From Cribrihabitans marinus (GTDB taxonomy: Bacteria; Pseudomonadota; Alphaproteobacteria; Rhodobacterales; Rhodobacteraceae), in the NCBI RefSeq assembly GCF_900109035.1, contig NZ_FNYD01000002.1:310001-374000 (forward strand): DNA of 64,000 nucleotides, given 5' to 3'. The translations under genes and the position numbers were made by a program. Below the pieces are notes generated by a model that searched no databases, was not told where the DNA came from, and saw nothing but the letters and a program-made list of their open reading frames with translations. Below are positions 41,218 to 51,145 of this stretch, piece by piece; position 1 is the first letter of the stretch; each line of letters begins with the position of its first letter.

Positions 41218-43038
41218 TCAACCCTCCATCGCCTCCAACTCGTCGATCAGGTCCGAGATCATGCTCAGCCCCTTGCCCCAGAAGGCCGGGTCGCTGGCGT
41301 CCAGTCCGAACGGGGCCAGCAACTCCTTGTGGTGCTTGGATCCGCCGGCCTTGAGCATGTCGAAATACTTGTCCTCGAACCCTTCGGCACCATCGGCATA
41401 GACCGAGTAGAGCGCGTTCACCAGCCCGTCGCCGAAAGCATAGGCATAGACGTAAAAGGGCGAGTGCACGAAATGCGGGATATAGGCCCAGAAGGTCTCG
41501 TACCCTTCCATGAACTCGAAGGCGGGGCCAAGGCTTTCGCCCTGCACCGACATCCACAGCGCGTTGATGTCGTCGGGCGTCAGCTCGCCGCCGCGCCGAG
41601 CGTCGTGCAGCTTGCATTCGAAATCGTAGAAGGCGATCTGGCGCACGACCGTGTTGATCATGTCCTCGACCTTGCCGGCCAGCAGCACCTTGCGTTGCTC
41701 CTGCGTCTCGGCCTTGTCGAGCATCTTGCGGAAAGTCAGCATCTCGCCGAAGACCGATGCCGTCTCGGCCAGGGTCAGCGGCGTGGAGGACAGCATCTCG
41801 CCCTGGTCCGCCGCAAGCACCTGGTGCACGCCGTGGCCCAGCTCATGCGCCAGGGTCATCACGTCGCGCGGTTTGCCCAGGTAATTCAGCAGGATATAGG
41901 GATGCACCTCGGTCACGGTGGGATGTGCGAAGGCGCCCGGTGCCTTGCCCGGTTTCACGCCCGCGTCGATCCAGCCCTTGCCGAAGAACGGCTTGGCCAA
42001 CTCGCCCATGCGCGGGTCGAAGGACTCGTAGGCCTCCATCACCGTGGCCTCGGCCTCGTCCCAGTTCACGATGCGGCTGTCCTCCATCGGCAGCGGGGCG
42101 TTCCGGTCCCAGACCTGCAGCTTGTCCAGCCCCAGCCATTTGCGTTTCAGTTCGTAGTAGCGGTGGCTGAGCTTGGGATAGGCGGCGACGACTGCCTCGC
42201 GCAGCGCCTCGACCACTTCGGGTTCCACATCGTTCGACAGGTGCCGGCCCATCTGCGCCGAGGGCATCCCGCGCCAGCGGTCGATGATCTCTTTCTCCTT
42301 GGATTGGGTGTTGTGGATGCGCGCAAAAGTGCGGACATTCTCGCCAAACACGCGCGCCAGTTCGCGGGCGGCGGCCTCGCGCTTGGCCCGGTCCTGTTCG
42401 GTCAGCAGGGTCAGGGTGCTTTCGATGCCCAGATCTTCGCCATCGACGGTGAAGGTCAGCCCCGCGATTGTCTCGTCAAAGAGCTTCTCCCAGGCGTCGC
42501 CCACCGTGCCCAAGTCATGCAGGAACCGCTCCAGTTCGTCGCTGAGTTGATACGGTTTCATGGCGCGGATGCGGCGAAAGACCGGCTCGTAGCGCGCCAG
42601 TTCCGGATCCTGCGCAAAGCGCGCCTGCAGCGCCTCCTCGTCGATCCGGTTCAACTCCAGCGTGAAGAACACAAGCGGCGTGGTGTAGTTGGTGATCTTT
42701 TCCTGGCAGTCCGACAGGAACTTGGCGCGGCCCGCATCGGTGGTCTGCTGGTAGTAGCGCAGCCCGGCAAAGGACATGAGGCGCCCGGCGATGGTGTTGA
42801 TCCGCTCGTTGCGCTGCACGCAATCCAGCAGACCCGCCGCGTCCAGGTCCGCCAGCTTGCCCTCGTAATCGGCGGCAAAGGATGCGCAGGCGGATTCCAG
42901 CCAGTCCAGATCGCGCTTGAGTTCCGGTGCGTCCTCGGAGATGTAGAGATCGCTCAGATCCCACTCGGGCAGATCGCCCAGATCCTTGCCACCGGCACTG
43001 GCATTGGCGTCACGGACGGGAAAGGGCAGGTGATACAT
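41218..43038 (-). CDS. pepF: M3-family oligoendopeptidase (PepF)
   Basis: Cytosolic zinc metallopeptidase (606 aa) that degrades short peptides. The zinc-binding HELGHGVHQ is followed by ETASVFGEM with the third ligand region, both M3 hallmarks. The N-terminal half has the helical DLSDLY...LKRDLDWLE region typical of PepF. ATG 43038 (MYHLPFPVRD) was preferred over one ten codons upstream. It is upstream of the small membrane protein and may share a transcript with it. Confidence 0.94.
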   Translation of the reverse strand: MYHLPFPVRDANASAGGKDLGDLPEWDLSDLYISEDAPELKRDLDWLESACASFAADYEGKLADLDAAGLLDCVQRNERINTIAGRLMSFAGLRYYQQTTDAGRAKFLSDCQEKITNYTTPLVFFTLELNRIDEEALQARFAQDPELARYEPVFRRIRAMKPYQLSDELERFLHDLGTVGDAWEKLFDETIAGLTFTVDGEDLGIESTLTLLTEQDRAKREAAARELARVFGENVRTFARIHNTQSKEKEIIDRWRGMPSAQMGRHLSNDVEPEVVEALREAVVAAYPKLSHRYYELKRKWLGLDKLQVWDRNAPLPMEDSRIVNWDEAEATVMEAYESFDPRMGELAKPFFGKGWIDAGVKPGKAPGAFAHPTVTEVHPYILLNYLGKPRDVMTLAHELGHGVHQVLAADQGEMLSSTPLTLAETASVFGEMLTFRKMLDKAETQEQRKVLLAGKVEDMINTVVRQIAFYDFECKLHDARRGGELTPDDINALWMSVQGESLGPAFEFMEGYETFWAYIPHFVHSPFYVYAYAFGDGLVNALYSVYADGAEGFEDKYFDMLKAGGSKHHKELLAPFGLDASDPAFWGKGLSMISDLIDELEAMEG

Positions 43039-43105
43039 GGGGGCCTCATTGTCTGTTCGCCCACACATCTAGTCCCGCCCATCCCCGATCACAAGCAACC
43101 CGCGG

Positions 43106-43750
43106 TCAGAGCCTGCGCGCGACGACGTAGCGGCTGGGCGGACTTGCGGGATAGTTGCCGGTCTCGATGATCTCGAACCCGGCCTGCGTGATCGCGGTCT
43201 CCAGTTCGTCGGTGGACATGAAGTTCACATAGGGCGCCTTGCCAAGCCATTGCATGACCGGCAGCGCCCAGAGCATCAGCCGGAGCTTGATCGGGACACG
43301 CCCGGAGATCGGGCACACGGTCTTGGAAATGAACAACCCGCCGGGGCGCAGCATGGCATGCACGCGGCTGAGCGCCTCGGGAAGATCCTCGAGCAGATGC
43401 AGCAGGTTCAGGGCCAGAACCGCATCCCGGGGCCGGTCCGACAGCTGCGGGTTGCTCAGGTCCGCGGCAATGAACTCCAGGTTTCCGACGCCCTCGGCAG
43501 CGGCCTTTTCCCCGCCGATCTCGATCATGCGCGGTGACAGGTCGCTGGCGGTGTAGCGCCCGACCTCCGGGGCCAGAAGCAAGGCCGTGGAGCCGGTCCC
43601 GCAGCCCAGCTCCAGGACATCGTCCTGCGGGCGCAGGTGGCTGCGTGTGCGCTCCAGGGCGGCTTGATACGCGTCGGGATCGTCGATTGGACGCTTGGCG
43701 TAGCGGTCGGCGATGCGGTCCCAGAAATCCGCGGGCAAAGGTCCGGTCAC
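43106..43750 (-). CDS. Class I SAM-dependent methyltransferase
   Basis: A 214-aa cytosolic protein with Rossmann-type SAM binding: motif I VLELGCGTGSTALLL (about residues 45-60), YTASDLSPRMIEIG, ADLSNPQLSDRPRDAVLALNLLHLLEDL and LRPGGLFISKT. The substrate cannot be predicted; an unusual C-terminal region rich in Pro and Trp (RVPIKLRLMLWALPVMQWLG) may contact a hydrophobic substrate. The start is GTG 43750. The 67 nt upstream of pepF on the same strand separate the two. Confidence 0.88.
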   Translation of the reverse strand: MTGPLPADFWDRIADRYAKRPIDDPDAYQAALERTRSHLRPQDDVLELGCGTGSTALLLAPEVGRYTASDLSPRMIEIGGEKAAAEGVGNLEFIAADLSNPQLSDRPRDAVLALNLLHLLEDLPEALSRVHAMLRPGGLFISKTVCPISGRVPIKLRLMLWALPVMQWLGKAPYVNFMSTDELETAITQAGFEIIETGNYPASPPSRYVVARRL

Positions 43751-43873
43751 GGTGATTGCTCCCTATTCGCAGCGTCGGTGTGCGATCCAGCACCGGCAGC
43801 GGTCGCCTTCGATCGGAGCCAGGCGGGAAGGTGCCGGCCGGGCCGCGAGGGCGGAATAGTTCGCGCGGCCGGT

Positions 43874-44218
43874 TCAGATCTTCTCGACAAGCACGCCGTC
43901 GCGCTGGTGAAAGGCCAGGTGATCGCGGATCGCGGAGGCCTGCTCGACCGGGTCCTCATAGCTCCAGGCCACGTTTTCGGAGGTCGAGGACTTGTTGACG
44001 ATCGAGTAATGGCTGGCCTCGCCCTTGTGCGGGCAGGTGGTCACCTTGTCGGTGCGGTCCAGGAACGCCATCGCCACGTCCCCGCGGGGAAAATAGATCA
44101 CCGGGTCTTGGCCGTCCTCGAGCAGTTCCAGCGCGGCGCTGGTCTCGCCCAGGATCGCGCCGCCCGAGCGGACCACCCATTTCCCTTCCGCCTGGCGGAT
44201 CGTGATCGCTTCTCCCAT
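43874..44218 (-). CDS. DUF427 domain protein
   Basis: A 114-aa protein with the DUF427 pattern: GKWVVRSGGAILGETSAALEL, PVIYFPRGDVAMAFL, TTCPHKGEASHYSI and NVAWSYEDP. The family is small, beta-rich and functionally uncharacterised. ATG 44218 follows GGAG with good spacing; the frame extends upstream without family similarity. Lies between pepP and the methyltransferase, all on the minus strand, with gaps near 58 and 123 nt. Confidence 0.9.
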   Translation of the reverse strand: MGEAITIRQAEGKWVVRSGGAILGETSAALELLEDGQDPVIYFPRGDVAMAFLDRTDKVTTCPHKGEASHYSIVNKSSTSENVAWSYEDPVEQASAIRDHLAFHQRDGVLVEKI

Positions 44219-44276
44219 GTCGTCTCCTTCGCTGTCCCGGTGCGGGGCAATTCCTGCCCCTGGGTGCCGGCCCGTG

Positions 44277-46067
44277 TCAGATCGGCGCGGTGGCCGCATC
44301 CAACCACAGCCGCGTGGTGCTGCCCACCCGTGGGCCGATCTTTTTCGCAACGTCGCCGTGATAGGCGTTCAACCAGGCGCGTTCGGTCTCGTCCAGCATA
44401 TGGGTCAGGATCAGCCGCCTGTCCAGCGGGGCATAGGTCAGCGTACGCCATTCCAGCATCGCGCGGTCGCTGTCGCCGCCCGGCAGGTCCGGCGCCTCGC
44501 GCACCACCAGAAGGTTCTCGATGCGGATGCCGAAGGCGCCTTCGCGGTAGTAACCCGGTTCGTTCGACAGGATCATTCCCGGCTCCAGCGGAGCCTGCCC
44601 GGTGCGGGCCAGGCGCGGCGGGCCTTCGTGAACGCTCAGATAGGCGCCGACGCCGTGGCCGACCCCGTGGTTGAAGTCCTGCCCGGCGGTCCAGAGCGGC
44701 AGGCGGGCCACGCATTCGATGTCGCGCCCGGCCAGACCCACCGGCCAGCGCAGCATCGACATGGCGATCATGCCCTTCAGCACGCGCGTATAGCAGACCT
44801 TCTCCTCTTCGCGAACCTCGCCGATGGCCACGGTGCGGGTGATGTCGGTGGTGCCGTCCAGATACTGCCCGCCGCTGTCGAGCACCAACAGGTGCCCCGG
44901 TTCCAGCAGGCTGTCGGTGGCCTCGGTGACGCGGTAATGCATGATCGCGCCATTCGGCCCGGTTCCGGCGATGGTTTCGAAGCTGATGTCCTGCAGGGCG
45001 GGATCGCTGCGGCGCAGCGCCTCCAGCCGCGTGACCACCTCGCTTTCGCGGAGGCTACCGGGGCTTTGCGCGTCGAGCCATGCCAGCAGTTCGACAACCG
45101 CCGCCCCGTCGCGCAGATGCGCCTCGGCGCTGCCTTCGATCTCGGCGGCGTTCTTGCGCGCCTTGGGCAGCGCGCAGGGATCTCCGCCCTCGGCCAGCCT
45201 GTCGCCCAGCCGGTCGGCCACGATCTGTGGCACGGTGGCGAAATCGACACTGACCGGACCTGTCAGTTGGTCCAGCGCGTCGAGGAAACCATCCGGCTCG
45301 TGGCACGAAACCGTCGACTCCAGGTGCCCCTCCAGCCCCTGCAACTTGACCCCGGCCATGAACAGATCGACCCGCGCGTCGTCACGCAGCAGCGCAAAGC
45401 CATGCGCCACCGGGTTGCGGGGGATGTCCGCGCCGCGGATGTTGAGCAGCCACATGATCGAATCGGGCAGCGTGATGATTGCGGCGCGATGCCCGGCCTT
45501 GCGCAGGCCCTCGGCCAGCCGCGCGCATTTCTCGGCTGCCGCTTCGCCGGCAAATTCCAGCGGGTGCGGCCGGGCCGGCTTCATCGGCGGCGGAGGCTGA
45601 TCCGTCCAGATCCGGTCGACCAGGTTGGCGCTGCGCACCAGTTCGACACCCGAGCCCTCGAGTGCGCGCGTGGCCTCGCGGATCTGCCCGGCGGAATGCA
45701 GCCAGGGGTCGAATCCGACACGCCCGCCCTTCGGCAGTTGCTCGCGCAGCCAGGCGGCCAGGCTGGTGTCCGGCCAGGGCACGGGGGTGAACTCCTCGGC
45801 CACCTGGGCCTTGACCTGCGTGCGGTAGCGCCCATCGATGAAGACGCCGGCCACCCGCTCCAGCACGGCGCAAAACCCGGCCGAGCCGGTAAATCCGGTC
45901 AACCAGGACAGCCGTTCGTCATGCGCGGCAACATACTCGCCCTGATGCGCATCCGCGCGCGGCACCAGGAATCCTTCCAACCCCTCGGCGGCGATCTCGG
46001 CCCGCAGCGCGGCCAGCCGGGGCGGTCCCTGCTCGGGTCGTGCGGTCACGTCGAAGGTCTGGAACAT
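44277..46067 (-). CDS. pepP: Xaa-Pro aminopeptidase (M24B)
   Basis: A 596-aa manganese-type aminopeptidase that removes N-terminal residues before proline. It shows the three-part layout of the long aminopeptidase P group: two creatinase-like N-terminal domains and a pita-bread catalytic domain with metal ligands in VLDSGGQYLDGTTDITRT, GHGVGAYLSVHEGP, EPGYYREGAFGIRIEN and the C-terminal FTLAPLDRRL-like YAPLDRRLI. Cytosolic. ATG 46067 gives MFQTFDVTARPEQGPPRLAALRAEI (first half only is cited as the start). Divergent from a small secreted-protein gene. Confidence 0.94.
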   Translation of the reverse strand: MFQTFDVTARPEQGPPRLAALRAEIAAEGLEGFLVPRADAHQGEYVAAHDERLSWLTGFTGSAGFCAVLERVAGVFIDGRYRTQVKAQVAEEFTPVPWPDTSLAAWLREQLPKGGRVGFDPWLHSAGQIREATRALEGSGVELVRSANLVDRIWTDQPPPPMKPARPHPLEFAGEAAAEKCARLAEGLRKAGHRAAIITLPDSIMWLLNIRGADIPRNPVAHGFALLRDDARVDLFMAGVKLQGLEGHLESTVSCHEPDGFLDALDQLTGPVSVDFATVPQIVADRLGDRLAEGGDPCALPKARKNAAEIEGSAEAHLRDGAAVVELLAWLDAQSPGSLRESEVVTRLEALRRSDPALQDISFETIAGTGPNGAIMHYRVTEATDSLLEPGHLLVLDSGGQYLDGTTDITRTVAIGEVREEEKVCYTRVLKGMIAMSMLRWPVGLAGRDIECVARLPLWTAGQDFNHGVGHGVGAYLSVHEGPPRLARTGQAPLEPGMILSNEPGYYREGAFGIRIENLLVVREAPDLPGGDSDRAMLEWRTLTYAPLDRRLILTHMLDETERAWLNAYHGDVAKKIGPRVGSTTRLWLDAATAPI

Positions 46068-46177
46068 CTGCGCCTCGTCCTTGCCGTTGAAATCGCGCCA
46101 AACCTGCGGGGGGCGCCGGCAAATGTCCAGCCGCGAAACCGGCTTGGCAATACGCGCAGGTCGCCTATCATGCCGGT

Positions 46178-46540
46178 ATGATACGGATCCTCACCCTGAC
46201 CCTTGCGCTGACGGCCGCTCCGGCGGCGGCGCAGGAAGACCTGCCGCTCGACACGCTCATCCGTCAGAACGCGGCGGCGGCGGTCTCGCGCCAGATGGCA
46301 ACGCCCGGCAATCCCGGCCAGGCCCAGGTGTCGCAGCCGGTGCGCGCGGGGCAGCAGATCCAGCTCTGCGCCACGACGGACGCCCGCAACAACAGTGGCA
46401 GCTATATCGGCCGCGACTACTGGGAGGTGACGCTCAGCGCCGACGGCACCGAGGTGCTGAACACGCGCAACGTCACCGGCCTTCTGTCGCCCTGCTATGG
46501 CGCCGACTACGCGCCGTTTCGCGAGTTGCTGGGGCAGTAA
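46178..46540 (+). CDS. Small secreted protein, unknown
   Basis: A 120-aa protein: signal peptide MIRILTLTLALTAAPAAA, then a short mature domain with QIQLCATTDARNNSGSYIGR and a second Cys near the C-terminus (LLSPCYGADYAPF), possibly one disulfide. No recognised family. It lies in the gap between pepP (divergent) and the ArsR-type gene, on the plus strand. Confidence 0.65.
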   Translation: MIRILTLTLALTAAPAAAQEDLPLDTLIRQNAAAAVSRQMATPGNPGQAQVSQPVRAGQQIQLCATTDARNNSGSYIGRDYWEVTLSADGTEVLNTRNVTGLLSPCYGADYAPFRELLGQ

Positions 46541-46599
46541 ACCTAGCCAATCGGAAAACTTTTCTTGTGCCGTGCGGCCGGATGTGGTTGCTTAGCCTT

Positions 46600-46938
46600 A
46601 TGGCTTACCATTCCACTTCCCTTGCCGCGCTGTTTCACGCGCTGTCCGATCCGACCCGCCTGGCGGTCACCGAGGCCCTGTGCGACGGGCCGCAGCCGGT
46701 CAGCCGGCTGGCCGCGCCCCACGACATGGCCCTGCCTTCGTTTCTCAAGCACCTCAAGGTGCTCGAAGCGGCCGGGGTCACCACAAGTGAAAAGCAGGGC
46801 CGGACCCGGATCGTCGCGCTGCGCACGGAACGGCTTGCCGAGGGTCAGGACTGGTTCGCCGAGCGCCGCCGCCTCTGGTCTGACCGGTTCGATGCACTGG
46901 AGGCTCATCTCGACCGAACACAGGAGACACCGAAATGA
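46600..46938 (+). CDS. ArsR-family transcriptional regulator
   Basis: A 112-aa winged-helix repressor-like protein: LFHALSDPTRLAVTEALCDGPQPVSRLA, then the recognition region SFLKHLKVLEAAGVTTSEKQGRTRIV. No metal-binding cysteine pair of the ArsR/SmtB type is evident, so it belongs to the metal-independent branch often paired with SRPBCC proteins. The gene overlaps the downstream SRPBCC gene by 4 nt (ATGA). ATG 46600 was chosen; no strong RBS is visible. Confidence 0.88.
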   Translation: MAYHSTSLAALFHALSDPTRLAVTEALCDGPQPVSRLAAPHDMALPSFLKHLKVLEAAGVTTSEKQGRTRIVALRTERLAEGQDWFAERRRLWSDRFDALEAHLDRTQETPK

Positions 46939-47420
46939 CCTCATCCGCCGACCTGCACCACGACATGCTGACGCTGGTTCGCCGTTTCGATCACCCGCCC
47001 GAGTCGGTTTTCGGTGCATTCACGACCGCCGAAAGCTGCGCTTCTTGGATGTGCCCGGCACCCGGCGCGCAAGTGCGCTGCGATCCCTTCGACTTTCGGC
47101 CGGGCGGGTGTTCGGTCACGCAGATGGATTTCGGGTCGGAAGGCACGTGGCGGTCGACCGACATCTACGCACTCGTTGCCCCGGCGCAGCTCATACTGAT
47201 GCACTCGCGATTGGAGGGGCCCGACGGGCTCGAAAGCGCCACCGTGGCCACGCTCAGGTTCACGCCCGATGCTGGCGGATGTGTCCTGCGCATGACCGAG
47301 CAGGGCGCCTTTGCCAGCGCGGAGTCCGTGGCCGGTCAGCGCGAGGGATGGGACGCGATGTTCGACACGCTCTCGGCCCACCTGTCCGAGAGCCTGGCCA
47401 GGCTCAACTCGCGCGTTTGA
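46935..47420 (+). CDS. SRPBCC/AHSA1-like protein
   Basis: A 161-aa START/SRPBCC-fold protein: [30 protein letters not shown] at the N-terminus (only part of this is diagnostic), F.PGG-type [14 protein letters not shown], and a C-terminal helix [13 protein letters not shown] that closes the cavity. Such proteins bind hydrophobic ligands or act as Hsp90-cochaperone-like domains. Coupled to the ArsR-type gene, which probably controls it. Its 3' end overlaps the 3' end of cobT on the other strand by 17 nt. Confidence 0.85.
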   Translation: MTSSADLHHDMLTLVRRFDHPPESVFGAFTTAESCASWMCPAPGAQVRCDPFDFRPGGCSVTQMDFGSEGTWRSTDIYALVAPAQLILMHSRLEGPDGLESATVATLRFTPDAGGCVLRMTEQGAFASAESVAGQREGWDAMFDTLSAHLSESLARLNSRV

Positions 47421-49278
47421 TCCCCATCACCCGCGCCCGGGCGCGGGGGTCGCTGTCGAACAGCGCCGCAAGCTGCTCGGTCATCGCGCCGGCCAGCTGC
47501 TCGACATCGGTGATCGTCACCGCGCGGTCGTAGTAGCGGGTCACGTCATGGCCGATGCCGATGGCCAGAAGCTCCACGAGACTGCGCTTCTCGATCATCG
47601 CGATCACGTCGCGCAGGTGCTTTTCCAGGTAGTTGGCCGGGTTCACGCTGAGCGTCGAATCGTCCACCGGCGCGCCGTCCGAGATCACCATCAGGATCTT
47701 GCGCTGCTCGCGCCGCGCGACCATCCGGCGATGGGCCCATTCCAGCGCCTCGCCGTCGATATTCTCTTTCAGCAGCCCCTCTTTCATCATCAGGCCCAGG
47801 TTCGGCCGCGCCCGGCGCCACGGCGAATCCGCGCCCTTGTAGACGATGTGGCGCAGGTCGTTCAGGCGGCCCGGCTGCTGCGGGCGGCCCTCGTTCAGCC
47901 ACGCCTCGCGCGCCTGCCCTCCCTTCCAGGCGCGGGTGGTGAAACCCAGGATCTCGACCTTGACGCTGCACCGCTCAAGCGTGCGCGCCAGAACGTCGGC
48001 GCAGATCGCGGCGATGGAGATCGGCCGCCCCCGCATGGAGCCGGAATTGTCCAGCAGCAGCGTCACCACCGTGTCGCGGAATTCCATGTCCTTCTCGACC
48101 TTGAAGCTGAGCGGCGTCGTCGGGTTGGCCACGACGCGCGCCAGCCGTCCGGCATCCAGGATGCCTTCCTCGCGGTCGAACTCCCAGCTGCGGTTCTGCT
48201 GCGCCTGCAGGCGCCGCTGCAGCTTGTTGGCCAGGCGGCTGACCGCGCCCTTCAGCGGCTCCAGCTGTTGGTCCAGATAGGCGCGCAGCCGTTCCAGCTC
48301 GACCGGCTCGGCCAGATCCTCGGCGGCGACCTCCTCGTCGTGGTCGCCCAGATACACGCGATAGTCCGGATCGGCCTCGCTCACCGGCGGCGGCGGGGGC
48401 GGCTCCAGCGGCGCCTCGCCATCGGGCATCTCGGTCTCGTCGCCCAATTCCTCGTCGGACATCTCGTCCATCGAGACCTGCGCCTGCGACTGGTCCTGCT
48501 GCTGTTCCTGGCTTTGCTCGGGATTGGCGTCGGCGTCCTCCTCGTCGTTGTCGTCCTGGCCGGTGCTGTCGGGATCGGGCTGCTCGTCGGCATCGTCCTC
48601 GGCCTGATCCTCCTGGTCCTCGTCGATCTCGTCGGGGTCGTCGCCCAGTTGGTCGCCATAGCCAAGATCGGTGATTACCTGCCGGGCGAAGCGGGCAAAG
48701 GCCGACTGGTCCGGCAGCATGTCCTGCAGGTTCTCGAGCGTGCCGCCGGCCTGCTCCTCGATGAAGCCGCGCCACAGCTCCATCACGTTGCCGGCGCCGG
48801 CCGGCAGGTCGCGGCCCGTGGCCAGATGCCGGATCAGGTATCCCGCCGCCGCCGGCAGCGGTGCCTCCGAGGCTTCCTTGCACTGGTCATACCCGCGCCG
48901 CGCGGCGTCATGCGCGATCTTGACGTCGATATTCGAGGCGGTGCCGGGCATGTCGCGCGCGCCGACCGCCTCGCAGCGGGCGGTCTCCATCGCCTCGTAG
49001 AGGTCGCGCGCCATATCGCCCGGCGGGGCATAGCGGGCGTGCACGGCCGCGTCATGATACTTTCGATGCAGCGCCAGCGCGTCGGCGGTGCCGCGGGCCA
49101 TCAGCACCTCTTCGCGCGTCATGCGCCGGCTGACCTGCGGCAGGCGGACGGTATCGCCCGACATGCCCGAGGGATCGACCGAATAGGTCACGCTCAGTTC
49201 GGCATCGTCGGCCATGACCTTGGTGGCCTCGGCCAGCGCCTTCTTGAACGGGTCGGCGGGATTGTCGGATTGGGCCAT
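47404..49278 (-). CDS. cobT: Cobaltochelatase subunit CobT
   Basis: Large chaperone-like subunit (624 aa) of the aerobic CobN-CobS-CobT complex that inserts cobalt into hydrogenobyrinic acid a,c-diamide in B12 synthesis. The N-terminal helical half is followed by a very acidic segment (about residues 220-300, [18 protein letters not shown] and neighbours) and a C-terminal von Willebrand A domain with the MIDAS motif DNSGSMRG. Length is normal. GTP/ATP work is done by CobS. Overlaps the SRPBCC gene tail to tail. The small secreted gene lies between it and cobS. Confidence 0.96.
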   Translation of the reverse strand: MAQSDNPADPFKKALAEATKVMADDAELSVTYSVDPSGMSGDTVRLPQVSRRMTREEVLMARGTADALALHRKYHDAAVHARYAPPGDMARDLYEAMETARCEAVGARDMPGTASNIDVKIAHDAARRGYDQCKEASEAPLPAAAGYLIRHLATGRDLPAGAGNVMELWRGFIEEQAGGTLENLQDMLPDQSAFARFARQVITDLGYGDQLGDDPDEIDEDQEDQAEDDADEQPDPDSTGQDDNDEEDADANPEQSQEQQQDQSQAQVSMDEMSDEELGDETEMPDGEAPLEPPPPPPVSEADPDYRVYLGDHDEEVAAEDLAEPVELERLRAYLDQQLEPLKGAVSRLANKLQRRLQAQQNRSWEFDREEGILDAGRLARVVANPTTPLSFKVEKDMEFRDTVVTLLLDNSGSMRGRPISIAAICADVLARTLERCSVKVEILGFTTRAWKGGQAREAWLNEGRPQQPGRLNDLRHIVYKGADSPWRRARPNLGLMMKEGLLKENIDGEALEWAHRRMVARREQRKILMVISDGAPVDDSTLSVNPANYLEKHLRDVIAMIEKRSLVELLAIGIGHDVTRYYDRAVTITDVEQLAGAMTEQLAALFDSDPRARARVMGIKRAS

Positions 49279-49381
49279 TCAGTGCGCTCGGGTCAGGTGG
49301 AAACTGCGGGCCGAGACTAGTGCGTCCGGCCCCGGAAGGCCAGTGGTCCCGCCGCTGAATCTGCCCCCTTCGGCGCGCCCG

Positions 49382-49801
49382 TCAGCCCAGCCGGTCCAGC
49401 AGGTCGGTGCAGGTCCGGCGGTCGGATGCGAACAGGCCGGACCGGGCCGTGCGCAAAGGATCCAGCGGCCCGAATTCCACCATATAGGGGGTCACATAGT
49501 CGGTTTCGCCCCCGGCATCGGCCACCCGGTCAAGCCGCGCCAGCGGCAGGTCCGACAGGAAGGCAAAGAGGTCGAGCTGTGCAAAGCCCATCATCTGCGC
49601 CAGCTGATGACGCACCTGCATGGCACGAAAGAACCCGTGGCACCTGAGCCCCAGTTCCCGGTCCGACAGGGGCGGGAGAACCGCCGCGATCGGCGTCATC
49701 CGATCGTCCTGCTCCATTTCTATCACAGCCGGAGTTCCGGCCAGGCCCGCGCCCGCAATCGCAACAGACGCAAGCGCCGCGAAAAAAGCGGTCCTGCGCA
49801 T
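49382..49801 (-). CDS. Small exported protein between cobS and cobT
   Basis: A 139-aa protein with a signal peptide (MRRTAFFAALASVAIAGAGL). The mature region holds PLSDRELGLRCHGFFRAMQ and ends SDRRTCTDLLDRLG, with two cysteines likely to pair. No recognised family. GAGG lies about 9 nt before ATG 49801. Placed 103 nt upstream of cobT and 174 nt downstream of cobS on the same strand; a link to cobalamin synthesis is possible by position only. Confidence 0.6.
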   Translation of the reverse strand: MRRTAFFAALASVAIAGAGLAGTPAVIEMEQDDRMTPIAAVLPPLSDRELGLRCHGFFRAMQVRHQLAQMMGFAQLDLFAFLSDLPLARLDRVADAGGETDYVTPYMVEFGPLDPLRTARSGLFASDRRTCTDLLDRLG

Positions 49802-49975
49802 TGATCCATCCTCGTACACACGGGCTGCACCCTGGTTCTTGATGGCTCACGTGGCCGGGTCGCAGCCCTCCTTACCCTGAAACAAGGCTACGCGGGGTCC
49901 CGAATCGGCGCAATACCGCCGATGCGGAACGCGATCACTTTTTCGCTTGATGTCGGATTCCGGCGACAGCCGGGG

Positions 49976-50962
49976 TCAGCCCAGGCTGGTGCTGGCCGCG
50001 CTTTCGGGCAGCTCCTCGTCGAAACAGCGCTGGTAGAACTCGGCCACCGTCTGGCGCTCCAGCTCGTCGCACTTATTGAGGAAGGACAGCCGGAAGGCAT
50101 AGCCCACGTCGCGGAAGATCTCGGCGTTCTGCGCCCAGTTGATCACCGTCCGCGGGCTCATCACGGTGGACAGGTCGCCGTTCATGAACGCGGTGCGGGT
50201 CAGGTCGGCCACGGTGACCATCTGGCTGACGATCTTGCGGCCCTTCTCGGTGTTGTAATGCGGCGCCTTGCTGAGCACGATCATGGTCTCGGCGTCGTGG
50301 CGCAGATAGTTCAGCGTGGCGACCAGGCTCCAGCGGTCCATCTGCGCCTGGTTGATCTGCTGCACCCCGTGATAGAGGCCGGTCGTGTCGCCCAGGCCCA
50401 CGGTGTTGGCCGTGGCGAACAGGCGGAAGCAGGGGTTGGGCGTGATGATCTCGTTCTGGTCCAGCAACGTCAGCTTGCCGTCATGCTCCAGCACCCGCTG
50501 GATGACGAACATCACGTCGGCGCGGCCGGCATCGTATTCGTCGAACACGATGGCCACCGGATTGCGCAGGGCCCAGGGCAGGATGCCCTCGTGGAACTCG
50601 GTCACCTGCTTGCCGTCGCGCAGCTTGATGGCGTCCTTGCCGATCAGGTCGATCCGGCTGATATGGCTGTCCAGGTTGACGCGCACGCAGGGCCAGTTGA
50701 GCCGCGCGGCGACCTGTTCGATATGGGTCGACTTGCCGGTGCCGTGATAGCCCTGGATCAGCACCCGGCGGTTATGGGCGAACCCCGCCAGGATCGCCAG
50801 GGTGGTGTCGGGATCGAACTTGTAGGTCGGGTCGATCACCGGAACGCGGTCGCTGGCCTCGGCAAATCCCTTGACCGTCATCGGCGTGTCGATTCCGAAC
50901 ACCTCGCGGACCGAAATCTCTTCGGTGGGTTTTGCGTTGATGTCGATCGCGCCGTCAGCCAT
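49976..50962 (-). CDS. cobS: Cobaltochelatase subunit CobS
   Basis: AAA+ ATPase subunit (328 aa) of the aerobic cobaltochelatase. Walker [10 protein letters not shown], Walker [13 protein letters not shown], and sensor/arginine-finger region [15 protein letters not shown] are visible. The N-terminus has the CobS segment [21 protein letters not shown] 50962 is the start ([12 protein letters not shown]); the open frame upstream has no family similarity. It pairs functionally with CobT (47404-49278). cobN is not in the window. Confidence 0.96.
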   Translation of the reverse strand: MADGAIDINAKPTEEISVREVFGIDTPMTVKGFAEASDRVPVIDPTYKFDPDTTLAILAGFAHNRRVLIQGYHGTGKSTHIEQVAARLNWPCVRVNLDSHISRIDLIGKDAIKLRDGKQVTEFHEGILPWALRNPVAIVFDEYDAGRADVMFVIQRVLEHDGKLTLLDQNEIITPNPCFRLFATANTVGLGDTTGLYHGVQQINQAQMDRWSLVATLNYLRHDAETMIVLSKAPHYNTEKGRKIVSQMVTVADLTRTAFMNGDLSTVMSPRTVINWAQNAEIFRDVGYAFRLSFLNKCDELERQTVAEFYQRCFDEELPESAASTSLG

Positions 50963-51145
50963 GCCCTGTGTCCTCTGTCCAGCCCCCGGAGCGGGGGGCG
51001 AATTCAACCCGCGTGTGGTGCAACATAATGGCGGCGAGGGCAAGGGGAAGCGGCAGCCCCCTGTTGCGCGGCCGCCGTCGCCGATGTCTGGCCTTGCGCG
51101 GGACGATATGCTTAGGATGCGCGGCAAGCGAACCGACGGGACTTC

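Noticed and set aside
41191-43170. A 659-codon plus-strand frame opposite pepF
   Set aside because: Mirror of the M3 peptidase coding sequence; no recognisable motif of its own.
44202-49320. Long plus-strand frames (about 660 codons each) opposite pepP and cobT
   Set aside because: Both are shadows of recognised minus-strand genes and have no domain or signal features.
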